Origin: Chloroflexota bacterium
GTDB lineage: Bacteria; Chloroflexota; Limnocylindria; Limnocylindrales; CSP1-4
Assembly: GCA_021783595.1 (NCBI GenBank)
Contig: JAJXTS010000004.1
Location: 1 to 44,329 of the forward strand
Length of the DNA stretch: 44,329 nt
Direction: 5' to 3'
Shown here piece after piece: positions 1 through 8,469 of this stretch (its first letter is position 1; each line of letters opens with the position of its first letter). The position numbers were made by a program, and so were the translations under genes. Under the pieces are notes generated by a model, which ran no database searches, had not been told where the DNA came from, and worked only from the letters and a program-made list of their open reading frames with translations.

Positions 1-2
1 TG

Positions 3-1475
3 TCAGCTCCTGCCGAAGCCCTCCGGCACGCCCGGCAGCGCCTCGCCCAGCCCGAACGGCGCCCCGGCCTCGCGCACGCGAGCGGCCATCGCCGCCGCGA
101 CGCCGGCGTCCACCGCAGGCAGCGGGTGCGTCGCCATGATCTCCTCGACCCGGCCGCGCGCCCGGCCGAACGCATCCTCGCCGCCGGCGTCGAGCCATGC
201 GCGCCGGGACTGGCGGTCGATGATCCGCGACGGCAGGTACTGCTCGGACTTGAACAGCCTCCGCGTCTCGGGCAGCTCGAGGAACCGGCCCTCGGGCCCG
301 GCCTCCGCGAACGACCCCGTCGCGAGCGTCTCGGTCGGCGTGCCGATCCCGCGGAGCAGCCGCTGCGCCATGCCGATCGCCTCGGCGTCCACGACGAGCT
401 TCTCGGCCGACTGCGCGAGCAGGAAGTCGAGCATGCCCGGGCCGGAGATGAGGTCCACGCCGGCCAGCGCGCCGACGAGCGCGGTCATCCCCGTCTCGAG
501 GCCCGCCTGCGCGTCCACGATCTTCGAGTCCGTGGCGCCCATGTAGGCGTGCGTCGGCAGGCCGAGCCGGTGCCCGACCGCGGCGTACCCGCCGTCGATC
601 ATCGCGGTCTCGATCGCGCCCATCGCCGTGGCGCCCGTCCGCATGTCCACGATCGCCGGGGCGCCGCCCCACACGATGGGGGCGCCGGGAGCGGCCAGCT
701 GGTTGAGCACGACGCCCGCGAGGCACTCTGCTGCGTGCTGCACAATCGACCCGATGAGCGTCACCGGCGCCGCGACGCCAGCCAGCGGCATCGAGACCAT
801 CTCGGAGGGCACCCCCGCCCGGCCGAGGTCCATGATGTTGCGGCAGGCGAACTCGGACCAGGTCAGCGGCGGCGAGGGGCACACGTCGAACACGGCTCGG
901 GGCTTGTCGGCGAGTGCCTGCCGGCCGCCCGCGTCGAGCGCCAGGAGATCGACCATGACGCCCGAGCCGCGCGGCGTGAACGCCCCGGTGACGATGGGCT
1001 TGTCCGAGTTGGCGAGGCAGACGAGGAGCCGGTACAGGTCGCCGATCTCGGTGGGCACGTCATGGCAGACGATCGCGGTCGAGACGGCGTCGTACGCCGG
1101 CAGCGCGTCGGCGACGCGCGTGAGCCGGGCGAGGTCCGCGGCCATCGACTGGCGGGCCTCGAGCGTGATCGGGTCCAGGTACGCCACGCCGGAGGAACCC
1201 GGGTCGAAGTGGACGGCGCCCGATCCGTAGCGGACCGCGGGCTTGCCCGACCGCGTGTACAGGTCGAAGGCGTGCGGGACGGTGTCGAGCGCCCGCTGGA
1301 CCATCGCCTGGGTGATCGCCACCCGGTTGCCGTCGGCGGTCCCGCCCGCGCCCACGAGCAGGCGGACGGCCTCGGGCTCCTCGACCTTGACGCCGGGGCT
1401 GGCGAGCAGCGCCAGCGCCTCGTCCACGACGCGGTCGATCAGGGCGGGATCGAGGAGCTCGAAGCTGGGTCGCAT
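3..1475 (-). CDS. MttB-family (trimethylamine methyltransferase family) corrinoid methyltransferase, copy 1
   Basis: 490 aa, close to the usual MttB length. Family members move a methyl group from a methylated amine (trimethylamine in pyrrolysine enzymes; quaternary amines such as glycine betaine, proline betaine or carnitine in non-pyrrolysine ones) to the Co(I) of a partner corrinoid protein. The reading frame is open throughout, so there is no in-frame amber codon and this is a non-pyrrolysine member. ATG at 1475 is preceded by CCGGAGATCCC, a good ribosome binding site. The stop at 3-5 lies just inside the window. It is the last visible gene of the minus-strand set corrinoid protein, mttB copy 2, mttB copy 1. 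The gap to copy 2 is 97 bases and holds a hairpin. The substrate cannot be told from sequence; a quaternary amine is the best guess. Confidence 0.9.
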   Translation of the reverse strand: MRPSFELLDPALIDRVVDEALALLASPGVKVEEPEAVRLLVGAGGTADGNRVAITQAMVQRALDTVPHAFDLYTRSGKPAVRYGSGAVHFDPGSSGVAYLDPITLEARQSMAADLARLTRVADALPAYDAVSTAIVCHDVPTEIGDLYRLLVCLANSDKPIVTGAFTPRGSGVMVDLLALDAGGRQALADKPRAVFDVCPSPPLTWSEFACRNIMDLGRAGVPSEMVSMPLAGVAAPVTLIGSIVQHAAECLAGVVLNQLAAPGAPIVWGGAPAIVDMRTGATAMGAIETAMIDGGYAAVGHRLGLPTHAYMGATDSKIVDAQAGLETGMTALVGALAGVDLISGPGMLDFLLAQSAEKLVVDAEAIGMAQRLLRGIGTPTETLATGSFAEAGPEGRFLELPETRRLFKSEQYLPSRIIDRQSRRAWLDAGGEDAFGRARGRVEEIMATHPLPAVDAGVAAAMAARVREAGAPFGLGEALPGVPEGFGRS

Positions 1476-1500
1476 GGGATCTCCGGACTGGGCGGGGTGG

Positions 1501-1528
1501 GGCGCCCGACCGGGCGGGGCCGGGCGCC
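1501..1528 (-). promoter_or_regulatory. Hairpin between the two mttB-type genes
   Basis: GGCGCCCG and CGGGCGCC form a perfect 8-bp stem around a 12-base loop in the 97-base gap between the two methyltransferase genes. There is no T-run on either side, so it is not a classic intrinsic terminator. It may be an RNA processing, stabilising or attenuation element that sets different levels for the two genes. Confidence 0.4.
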
Positions 1529-1572
1529 GGGACTGGCGACGGGGTCGGCCCCGCGGCCAGTGGGATCAGGGG

Positions 1573-3036
1573 TCAGGCGCCGAGGGCGGCCTTGCGGTGC
1601 CCCTCGACGAGCCCGACGAGCTCGCGGTCGAGCGCCGGGTCCAGCGGTTCGGGATGGTGGTTCCGGATCAGATGCCGCGCTTTCTCGAGCGCGTCGCGGT
1701 GGTACTTGTCCGGGTCGTCGTGCCACTGGCCGTACGTGCGCCGGTCCAGGTAGCTGGCCTTCCACAGGCCCTTCATCGCCGTGCGCGTGTGCGGGAGCGT
1801 CAGGTACTCGCCGCCCGGCCCCACCTCGGCGATGGCCTCGAGCGAGAGCGCCTCGTCGTCGAACGGGATGCCGCGCAGCATCGCCTCCACGATCGACGCG
1901 ATCTCCGCGTCGAGGATCATCTGCTCGAACGACCAGATCCTCGACCCGTGCAGCAGGCCAACGCCGAGGAGCATGTCCGAGCCGGCGACAGAGGCCATGA
2001 ACGACGACAGCCCGTTCTCGAGGCCGGCCTGCCAGCCGGACGTCTTGTCGCCGGTGGCGAACGCGCCCATCGAGAGCGGCACGTTGTAGAAGTCCGCGAG
2101 GGCGTTGGTGGCCGCGCCGAACAGGAAGTCCTCGGGCCCGCCGCCGGTGTAGGCGCCGGTCCGCAGGTCCATCGCGGTCTGCGCGGCCGCGTAGTAGACG
2201 GGCGAGCCCGGGTACGCCAGCTGCATCAGCGCCATGGCGCTCACGACCTCGGCGTTGCCCACGACCAGCGACCCGGCGATGGTCGCCGGCCCGGAGAACG
2301 CGCACGACGCCATGGTCATGAAGCCCACCGGCACGCCGGCCTCGGCCGCGATCAGGGAGGCCTCGATCGGGCCGCCGTCGTGGGCCAGCGGGCTGATCGT
2401 GCACTGCATCAGCGAGAGCACGGGACGCCGGCGCAGGGCCTCGCGCCCGCCGGCCACCGCCGCCGCCATGGCGATCGCGGTGCGGGCGTCCTCGGCCGTG
2501 ACCACGGTCTCGGTCTGGACGTGCTTGGTGGAGTTGCGCCAGACGGCGAGCAGCTCCTCGTGGGTGCGCGTCGCCGGGTCCGAGTCCTGCGCGGAAACGG
2601 CGACCCAGTGGAAGCCCACCTGGCCGAGCGCGTCGGCGACGCGGGCGATGTCCGCGACGTCCTGCAGCGAGGACCGGCGGACCTGGAGCGTCCACGGGTC
2701 CAGCACCTCGATGCCGCAGCCGTCGGTGGCGATGTGGACGTGGTGGCCGTCGAGCGGCAGGTCCTGGGCCGGGTTCCGCGCGGCCAGGGTGTACGCCGGC
2801 GGGGCCGTCTTGAGCGCGGCCTCGATGACGTGCGCGGGCACCTTCACGATGCTCGTCGCGCGGTCCACGGTGGCGCCGTGGGCAGCCCAGATGTCGAGGG
2901 CCTGCTCGGACGGGAACTTGACGCCGACCTTCTCGATGACCTCGAGGGTGGCCTGGTGGATGCGGTTGATGGCGGCGGGCGAGAGCACCTCGAGACGAGG
3001 GCGCACCCCAGCAGCTGTTGCCGGTGCCGTGTTCAT
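1573..3036 (-). CDS. MttB-family corrinoid methyltransferase, copy 2
   Basis: 487 aa when started at ATG 3036 (protein begins MNTAPATAAG), which has a strong GGAGG ribosome binding site. The longer start at 3243 in the ORF track would run into the corrinoid gene and adds an arginine-rich, non-family N-terminus. The protein matches the MttB family over its length and has no in-frame stop, so it is a non-pyrrolysine type. It differs clearly from copy 1, so this is an older duplication or two substrate specificities rather than a recent repeat. It follows the corrinoid protein gene by 83 bases in the same operon, which supports transfer of methyl groups to that protein. The substrate is unknown. 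Confidence 0.9.
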   Translation of the reverse strand: MNTAPATAAGVRPRLEVLSPAAINRIHQATLEVIEKVGVKFPSEQALDIWAAHGATVDRATSIVKVPAHVIEAALKTAPPAYTLAARNPAQDLPLDGHHVHIATDGCGIEVLDPWTLQVRRSSLQDVADIARVADALGQVGFHWVAVSAQDSDPATRTHEELLAVWRNSTKHVQTETVVTAEDARTAIAMAAAVAGGREALRRRPVLSLMQCTISPLAHDGGPIEASLIAAEAGVPVGFMTMASCAFSGPATIAGSLVVGNAEVVSAMALMQLAYPGSPVYYAAAQTAMDLRTGAYTGGGPEDFLFGAATNALADFYNVPLSMGAFATGDKTSGWQAGLENGLSSFMASVAGSDMLLGVGLLHGSRIWSFEQMILDAEIASIVEAMLRGIPFDDEALSLEAIAEVGPGGEYLTLPHTRTAMKGLWKASYLDRRTYGQWHDDPDKYHRDALEKARHLIRNHHPEPLDPALDRELVGLVEGHRKAALGA

Positions 3037-3119
3037 GCGTGCCTCCGGCCGGGTCGGCTGGCGACCCGGCAGCGTGTGCGGGGCGGCGGGCCGCCCCGGG
3101 GATCGCTGCGCGAGGGCGG

Positions 3120-3767
3120 TCAGGCCCCGACGAGCTGGCGGACGAGGGCCACCGCCCCGATGGCATCCTCGCTGTACCCGTCGGCGCCGATCTCGGCCGC
3201 CCAGGTCGCGGACGCGGGGGCGCCGCCGACGATGACCCGGCACTTGGGGCGCAGGCCGGCCGCGTCGAATTTCTCGACCACCGTGCGCTGGCCGGCCATC
3301 GTGGTGGTCAGCAGCGCCGACACGCCGACGATGTCCGCGCCGTGCTCCTGCGCCGCCGCGACGAAGCGGTCCGGGTCCACGTTGACGCCGAGGTCGTGGA
3401 CCTCGAAGCCGCTCGTGGCGAGCATCATGCCCACGAGGTTCTTGCCGATCTCGTGGATGTCGCCCTTGACCGTGCCCAGCACGACCCGGCCCAGCACGTG
3501 GCGCTCGGTGGCCTCCGCCTTCATGACCGGCTCAAGGATGGCGACGGCCCTCTGCATCGCGCGGGCGGACAGCATCATGTCGGGCAGGAAGAGCTCGCCG
3601 ATGGCGAACTGCTCGCCGACGTACGTCAGGCCCGGCACGAAGCCCTTGTCGATCGCGTCCAGGGGCGGGACACCGTTCGCCAGCGCCCGCTCGGCCAGGG
3701 CAGCCGATGCAGCCGCGTCGCCGTCGATGACCGACTGGCGCATCTGGGCGAACAGTTCCTCGCTCAT
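3120..3767 (-). CDS. Corrinoid (methyltransferase cognate) protein, MtbC/MttC-like
   Basis: 215 aa from ATG 3767, chosen for the upstream GGAGG and because the family N-terminus begins here. Residues 1 to about 90 form the helical cap domain; residues about 90 to 215 form the B12-binding Rossmann domain. The lower-ligand motif DIHEIG (Asp103, His105, Gly108) is intact, followed by the SALLTTTM segment and a GGAP loop. It carries the methyl group as methyl-Co(III) between the MttB-type enzymes and an acceptor methyltransferase. First gene of the minus-strand operon with the two mttB-type genes and divergent from the corrinoid activator gene. The acceptor methyltransferase (MtgA/MtvA type, to tetrahydrofolate) is not in the window. 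Confidence 0.94.
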   Translation of the reverse strand: MSEELFAQMRQSVIDGDAAASAALAERALANGVPPLDAIDKGFVPGLTYVGEQFAIGELFLPDMMLSARAMQRAVAILEPVMKAEATERHVLGRVVLGTVKGDIHEIGKNLVGMMLATSGFEVHDLGVNVDPDRFVAAAQEHGADIVGVSALLTTTMAGQRTVVEKFDAAGLRPKCRVIVGGAPASATWAAEIGADGYSEDAIGAVALVRQLVGA

Positions 3768-4114
3768 GTCGTCATTCCTCCGGTCGCCGCGCCGGCACGC
3801 GCCGGCGGTGGGGTGCGTCACGTGACGCGGATCAGGTCCCGAGCGGCGTCCGGGGTGGCGGGACGGCGGGTTCGTGCCCGTGCCCGACACGGCCGACGGC
3901 CGGCGCCCATGGCTCCGGCGACCGGCACGGACAGTCGCAGGATGATGGATATCACCTTATTGGCACGGCGGGGACGGCCTGATGCGCGGCAAGGAACGCC
4001 CTCCCGCGTGGCGCCGGAGCGGCGGCTGCCCGGCGGGGGAGCCGAGGCGGAAGGTCCCATCCCCGCGGGCCGCACGGCTGGGCGGGTTGCGGGGGTCCCA
4101 ACTAGACTTCCCGC
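3768..4114. promoter_or_regulatory. Divergent intergenic region between the corrinoid operon and the activator gene
   Basis: 347 bases without a gene. It holds a perfect 14-bp palindrome GCGTCACGTGACGC (3815-3828), about 48 bases upstream of the corrinoid protein start, a candidate operator or RNA hairpin. An AT-richer patch (about 3940-3962) contains a minus-strand TAAGGT hexamer (3954-3959) that could serve as the -10 of the methyltransferase operon, giving a leader of about 180 bases. On the plus strand, TAGACT (4103-4108) precedes the activator. I saw no cobalamin or glycine riboswitch signature in the leader. Confidence 0.5.
4103..4108 (+). promoter_or_regulatory. Leaderless -10 hexamer TAGACT for the activator gene
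   Basis: TANNNT-type -10 whose last base is 7 bases before the A of the ATG at 4115, so the predicted transcript starts at the start codon. No Shine-Dalgarno sequence and no clear -35 box. Confidence 0.55.
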
Positions 4115-5734
4115 ATGCCCGATTTCGTCCACGGGTCCGAGCGGCGCCCGCTCGTGCCCGGCCAGACCATCTTCGACGTGGCCGGCGAGCTGTCCGTGGT
4201 GGTTCCCGCCTCGTGCAACAAGACGGGCCGCTGCCACGAGTGCGTGGTGGAGATCCGGTCGGGCGGCAGCCAGCTCGCGCCGCGAACCGAGGAGGAGTCG
4301 TTCCTCGGCCCCACGTTCCGCCTCGCGTGCCAGGCGCGGGTGGCCGCGGCCGAGGAGGACGTGGAGTTCAGCGTCCTGCGCCGTCGCCTGCGGATCCTGC
4401 TGGCGCCGGACGAGCAGCGAGCGGACCTGGACCTCGACCCCGCCGTGCGGGAGGTGAACGGCCACCTCGTCGCGGACGACGGCACGGACCTCGGGGTCGC
4501 GGGCGGGGCGCCGGTCGGGGTCGCCGTGGACATCGGGACCACGACCGTGGTGCTGGAGCTGGTGGACCTGCGGACGGGCGCCGTGCTGGCGATCGCGTCC
4601 ATCGAGAACCCCCAGCGCTTCGGCGGCAGCGACGTGATGACCCGCATCACGTACGAGGCCGAGGTGCCGGGCGAGCTCCGCCTCTCGTTGCGGCGGGCGC
4701 TCAACCACGAGCTCAAGCGGCTGTGCGCGGACCTGGGCCTGGACCGCAAGCAGCTCGTGGAGATGGTGATCGTCGGCAACCCGACGATGCGCGACCTCGC
4801 GCTCAACCTGGACATCCTGCCCATCGGCCGGCTGCCGTACCGCTCGGTCACCGAGACGGCGTGGCGCGACGGCACGGCGCCGTCCACGATGGTCTCGCGG
4901 CGCGCCCACGAGCTGGGCCTGCTCATCCACCCGCAGGCACGGGTGGTCGCGGGGCCCCTCATCGCCTGCCATGTTGGCGCGGACGCCGCCGCGGACCTCG
5001 TGGCGGTGGACGCGATCGAGCGGGGCGGCTCGTTCCTGCTGGTGGACATCGGCACCAACACCGAGATCGTCGCCTCGGACGGGCACCGCATCCTGGCCGC
5101 CTCCAGCCCGGCCGGGCCCGCGTTCGAGGGCGGCGGCGTCCGCTACGGGATGCCCGGCGCCGACGGCGCAATCGAGAAGGTCGGCCTGCGGGACGGCCGG
5201 TTCCAGATCGAGGTCATCGGCGACGCGCCGCCCGAGGGGATCTGCGGGTCCGGCCTGGTGGACCTGCTCGCGGTCCTGCGGCGCTCGGGCCGGATGACCG
5301 ATCGCGGAGCCTTCGCGGACCGCGCGGACGAGTTCCGGATCGTGGACCAGCCCCGCATCACCCTCTCGCGCGCCGATGTGGGCCACCTCTCGATCGCGAA
5401 GGCGGCGACCGCGGTCGGCCAGCGCGTCCTGCTCCGGCGGCTCGGCCTGCGGCCCGAGGACCTCGACCGCGTGTACCTCGCCGGCGGCTTCGCCAATGCG
5501 CTCGACATTCGCACCGCGGTGGAGATCGGCCTCCTGGTGGACGCCCGTCCCGAGCGCATGACCCGCGTGGGCAACGCGTCCATCGCCGGCGCCCGAGCGC
5601 TGCTCCTGTCCCGGCGCCGTCGGGCCGAGCTCGACGACATCGTTCGCCGCATCGAGCACGTGGAACTAGAGTCCGAGCCGGACTTCTTCGACATGTTCAC
5701 CGACGGCTGCCTGTTCGACCCCATCGCTGTCTGA
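4115..5734 (+). CDS. RACo-type corrinoid activation protein (2Fe-2S ferredoxin plus ASKHA/DUF4445 domain)
   Basis: 539 aa. The N-terminus is a 2Fe-2S ferredoxin with Cys34, Cys40, Cys43 and Cys72. The C-terminal part, from about residue 130, is an ASKHA ATPase fold of the DUF4445 group, with a phosphate-binding DIGTTTVVLE strand and later VDIGTNTEIV and GSGLVDLL segments. Proteins of this group (RACo of acetogens, and activators of demethylases) use ATP to drive the uphill reduction of inactive Co(II) corrinoid back to Co(I). Being divergent from the corrinoid/methyltransferase operon fits that job. The start codon sits 7 bases after a TAGACT -10, so the message is probably leaderless. The gap to the next gene is 10 bases. 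Confidence 0.9.
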   Translation: MPDFVHGSERRPLVPGQTIFDVAGELSVVVPASCNKTGRCHECVVEIRSGGSQLAPRTEEESFLGPTFRLACQARVAAAEEDVEFSVLRRRLRILLAPDEQRADLDLDPAVREVNGHLVADDGTDLGVAGGAPVGVAVDIGTTTVVLELVDLRTGAVLAIASIENPQRFGGSDVMTRITYEAEVPGELRLSLRRALNHELKRLCADLGLDRKQLVEMVIVGNPTMRDLALNLDILPIGRLPYRSVTETAWRDGTAPSTMVSRRAHELGLLIHPQARVVAGPLIACHVGADAAADLVAVDAIERGGSFLLVDIGTNTEIVASDGHRILAASSPAGPAFEGGGVRYGMPGADGAIEKVGLRDGRFQIEVIGDAPPEGICGSGLVDLLAVLRRSGRMTDRGAFADRADEFRIVDQPRITLSRADVGHLSIAKAATAVGQRVLLRRLGLRPEDLDRVYLAGGFANALDIRTAVEIGLLVDARPERMTRVGNASIAGARALLLSRRRRAELDDIVRRIEHVELESEPDFFDMFTDGCLFDPIAV

Positions 5735-5744
5735 GGTTGTTGCC

Positions 5745-7490
5745 ATGAGCCCCGCGCCCAACCCCGCCGACGCCGCGTCCGCCCCGGCAGCCCCTTCCGC
5801 CGGTCCCGGCGCCCTGCGCGCGGCCCTGTCCTCGCCGGCCTCGTTCGCCACCGTGGTGGAGCTGGTGCCCTGGGCGGGCGAGCTCGTGGACCCCAAGGGC
5901 GCCTCGCAGCTCAAGGCCGCCCGGGAGCTGGCCGGCAATCCGCGGGTCACCGCGATGTCCATCACCGACAACGCGGGCGGCCACGCCAAGCTCTCGCCGT
6001 CCGCGCTCGGGGCCGAGGTCGCCAAGCTCGGCCATGACGCCATCGTCCACGTCGCCTGCCGCGACCGCTCGCGCAACGCGCTCCAGAGCTTGGGCTGGGA
6101 GCTGCTCAGCCGCGGGCTCACCTCGGTGCTCGCGCTGACCGGCGACTACCCGGAGTCCGGCTACGAGGGCCTGTCGCGGCCGGTCTTCGACATCGACTCC
6201 GCGGCGCTGCTCCACATGTATCGCGGCCTGGGCGAGGAGGCGGCGGCCAAGGCCGCGGCGGCCGACCCGGAGGCGGACCCGAACGCCCACCGGTTCCTGC
6301 TGGGCTGCGCCATCGACCCCTACAAGCGCGTCGAGCGCGACCTCGTGCCGCAGTACCTCAAGCTCGCGCTCAAGGTGCGCAGCGGGGCGGACTACGCCAT
6401 CGCGCAGGTGGGCTACGACGCGCGCAAGCTGGCCGAGCTGCTGGCGGTCATCCGGCGCGACAGCCTGGGCATCCCGGCCGTCGCCAACGCGTACATCCTC
6501 TCGGCGCCGGTCGCCCGGGCCTTCAACGCCGGCAAGGTCCCCGGCTGCGTGGTCACCGACGACCTGCTCGCGGTGGCCGAGCAGCAGGCCAAGGCGGCCG
6601 ACAAGGGCCGCGCGTTCTTCCTCGAGTTCGCGGCCAAGCAGGCCATCGTGGCGCGCGGGCTCGGCTTCAAGGGCGTCTACTTCTCCGGCCACCGCAACGC
6701 GGGCGAGATCGCCAAGATCCTCGAGCTGATCGACGCCCACCCGGCCGACGACTGGAAGGCGCTCCTGCCGGACGTCTCGTGGGCGCTGCCGGCCGCGTTC
6801 CAGCTGTTCGAGCGCGATGGGGACGGCCTGCCCACGGGTGCGCCCGCCAAGGCCTACGCCCGCTCGATCACGCCAGCGGCCCGCAAGGCGGCCCGGTCCA
6901 AGGTGGACCCGCTCTACCGCTTCAGCCGGATCGTGCACCAGCGCGCGTTCGAGCCGGGCGTGCCCGGGTTCAACGCCTGGGGCAAGGTCTTCGAGCAGAT
7001 CGAGCAGCACAAGCTCGACAAGCCGGTCCACGTGTTCGAGCAGGCCGTCAAGCTGCCCATGTACGACTGCCGGGACTGCGGCGACTGCTCGCTGCCCGAC
7101 ATCGCCTACCTGTGCCCCGAGAGCCACTGCCAGAAGAACCAGCGCAACGGTCCGTGCGGCGGCGCGCACGACGGCCTGTGCGAGGTACCGGGCCACACCT
7201 GCATCTGGGCGGACGCCTACAAGCGCCTCAAGCCGTACGGCGAGGAGCTCGCGATGCTCGACCGGGCGCCGGTGTTCCAGGACAACACGCTGCGGCGCAC
7301 CTCCGCCTGGGGCAACGCGTTCCTCGACCGGGACCACATCGCCAAGCGGCTGGGCCGCGCCAGGCTCCCCGAGGCCGCGCCCGCGCCGGCGCCCAAGCCT
7401 GCGCTGGCGGCCCCGAAGCCGGATGCTGCGCCGGCCGGCCCCAAGCCCGACGCCGAGGGGCCGGCCCCCAAACCCGACGCGACCAGGTGA
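5745..7490 (+). CDS. Methylenetetrahydrofolate reductase fused to a MetV-type C-terminal domain
   Basis: 581 aa, about twice the size of MetF. Residues about 25-330 form the MetF TIM barrel that interconverts 5-methyl- and 5,10-methylene-tetrahydrofolate. Residues about 420-545 form the cysteine-rich MTHFR C-terminal domain (DYDCRDCGDCSL-like, with CPESHC, GPCGG and a further C-x-C spacing), which is separate as MetV in many acetogens and supports iron-sulfur-linked electron input. The last 35 or so residues are a low-complexity tail with about four PKPDA-like repeats, probably a flexible linker. It is 10 bases after the activator gene, so probably the same operon. In this setting it most likely oxidises methyl groups coming from the corrinoid pathway, although the reductive direction is also possible. 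Confidence 0.9.
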   Translation: MSPAPNPADAASAPAAPSAGPGALRAALSSPASFATVVELVPWAGELVDPKGASQLKAARELAGNPRVTAMSITDNAGGHAKLSPSALGAEVAKLGHDAIVHVACRDRSRNALQSLGWELLSRGLTSVLALTGDYPESGYEGLSRPVFDIDSAALLHMYRGLGEEAAAKAAAADPEADPNAHRFLLGCAIDPYKRVERDLVPQYLKLALKVRSGADYAIAQVGYDARKLAELLAVIRRDSLGIPAVANAYILSAPVARAFNAGKVPGCVVTDDLLAVAEQQAKAADKGRAFFLEFAAKQAIVARGLGFKGVYFSGHRNAGEIAKILELIDAHPADDWKALLPDVSWALPAAFQLFERDGDGLPTGAPAKAYARSITPAARKAARSKVDPLYRFSRIVHQRAFEPGVPGFNAWGKVFEQIEQHKLDKPVHVFEQAVKLPMYDCRDCGDCSLPDIAYLCPESHCQKNQRNGPCGGAHDGLCEVPGHTCIWADAYKRLKPYGEELAMLDRAPVFQDNTLRRTSAWGNAFLDRDHIAKRLGRARLPEAAPAPAPKPALAAPKPDAAPAGPKPDAEGPAPKPDATR

Positions 7491-7567
7491 CCGCGGCGCG
7501 GGGCGCGACCGCCCTCGCCCCGCCGCCCGCCGCGACCGGGTGACCGCGACGCGTCGCGCGGGCGACG

Positions 7568-8311
7568 TCAGGCTGCCGGGACCGCCTTGACGACGCCCTC
7601 GTCCCAGCTCATCGCCAGCCGCTCGCCCGGCTGGAGCACGAGCATGTCGTCGTCCCACTCGCCGTAGACCAGCTTGCGCAGGAGGACCATCGAGCCCTCC
7701 ATCTGGTCGAACGCCCAGCCTCGCCGATCTGCCTGCTCGCGCGCGTACGCCGCCGAGGCGGTCTCGTCGGCCACGCCCATCTGCACGAAGGCCGCCCGCT
7801 GGTAGTGCGACTTCCAGGCCCCCATGACCTCCATCAGGTAGTCGGCGTTGTCCTCCCCGTACTTCTCGACGTACTCGGCGCGGATCGCGTCCATGTCGTC
7901 GTCGGCATCGCCGGACACCCCGAGCCCGATGGACTTGGCGTTGTACCCCTGGTTCCGCTCCACCTGGTCGTTCACGTACCAGTACGTGGTCGAGGCCCCG
8001 AACTCCGAGGCGTATCGCTCCCGGTCGCCCAGGAACAGCGTGATGCAGTCGTGGGCGCGGGGCAAGACCACCGGCGTGGCGCGGGCCACGATCCCCGCGG
8101 TCGCGCCGCCGCACAGGCCGTAGCCGAGGACGATGGCGTCGTAGCCCGGCTCCACCGCGTCGATCTCGCGCTGGAGGATGTCGCGCAGCTTGATCGGCTC
8201 GTTGTGCAGGCCGCGGGCGAAGAGCCGGATGTCCACCACGTGAGGCGAGCGGGCGGCGTTGAGGTAGACGGGTCGGGCGACGACGTCGCACGAGATCACG
8301 AGCAGCTTCAT
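7568..8311 (-). CDS. DUF1638 family protein
   Basis: 247 aa from ATG 8311 (begins MKLLVISCDV), where family similarity starts; the longer ORF to 8575 adds unrelated sequence. No catalytic motif that I can name. Cysteines occur early (ISCDV) and in a glycine-rich YGLCGG segment, with a nearby RAHDCITLFLG stretch, so metal or cofactor binding is possible. DUF1638 genes are often found next to MttB-type methyltransferases and corrinoid proteins, as here. It is convergent with the MetF-MetV gene (77-base gap). Its role is unknown; an accessory function in methylamine demethylation is inference. A six-codon leaderless ORF overlaps its start. Confidence 0.82.
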   Translation of the reverse strand: MKLLVISCDVVARPVYLNAARSPHVVDIRLFARGLHNEPIKLRDILQREIDAVEPGYDAIVLGYGLCGGATAGIVARATPVVLPRAHDCITLFLGDRERYASEFGASTTYWYVNDQVERNQGYNAKSIGLGVSGDADDDMDAIRAEYVEKYGEDNADYLMEVMGAWKSHYQRAAFVQMGVADETASAAYAREQADRRGWAFDQMEGSMVLLRKLVYGEWDDDMLVLQPGERLAMSWDEGVVKAVPAA

Positions 8312-8328
8312 CGGGTGGCGGTCCTCAT
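8308..8328 (-). CDS. Candidate leaderless six-residue upstream ORF (MRTATR) overlapping the DUF1638 start
   Basis: A minus-strand TACGAT hexamer (8336-8341) lies 7 bases before this ATG, so the transcript should begin at or one base before it. The ORF reads MRTATR and its TGA overlaps the ATG of the DUF1638 gene as ATGA. The DUF1638 gene has only a weak, distant GAGG, so it may be translated by coupling. Too short to be certain. Confidence 0.35.
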   Translation of the reverse strand: MRTATR

Positions 8329-8456
8329 GGGCCCGATCGTAGCAGCGGCCCTCGCCGACCCGGCGCGTGGGCCTGGCCGGGCCGACGCAGTCCCGCGCGG
8401 TCTCGGCGAGCTCTGGCGGCGGTCCCGCGGCCGGGGCAGGTTTCGACGACGCGGGG

Positions 8457-8462
8457 CATGCT
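8457..8462 (+). promoter_or_regulatory. Candidate near-leaderless -10 CATGCT
   Basis: CATGCT resembles TATGCT and ends 8 bases before the ATG at 8470. The region has no Shine-Dalgarno sequence, so near-leaderless initiation is plausible. Confidence 0.35.
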
Positions 8463-8469
8463 TGGCGCG

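Noticed and set aside
3-3036. Pyrrolysine-containing trimethylamine methyltransferases
   Set aside because: Both frames are uninterrupted over full family length with no in-frame TAG, and no pyl genes are seen.
3768-3947. Cobalamin riboswitch ahead of the corrinoid operon
   Set aside because: I looked for the B12-box-like conserved core and did not find it; only a palindrome and generic GC-rich pairing are present.
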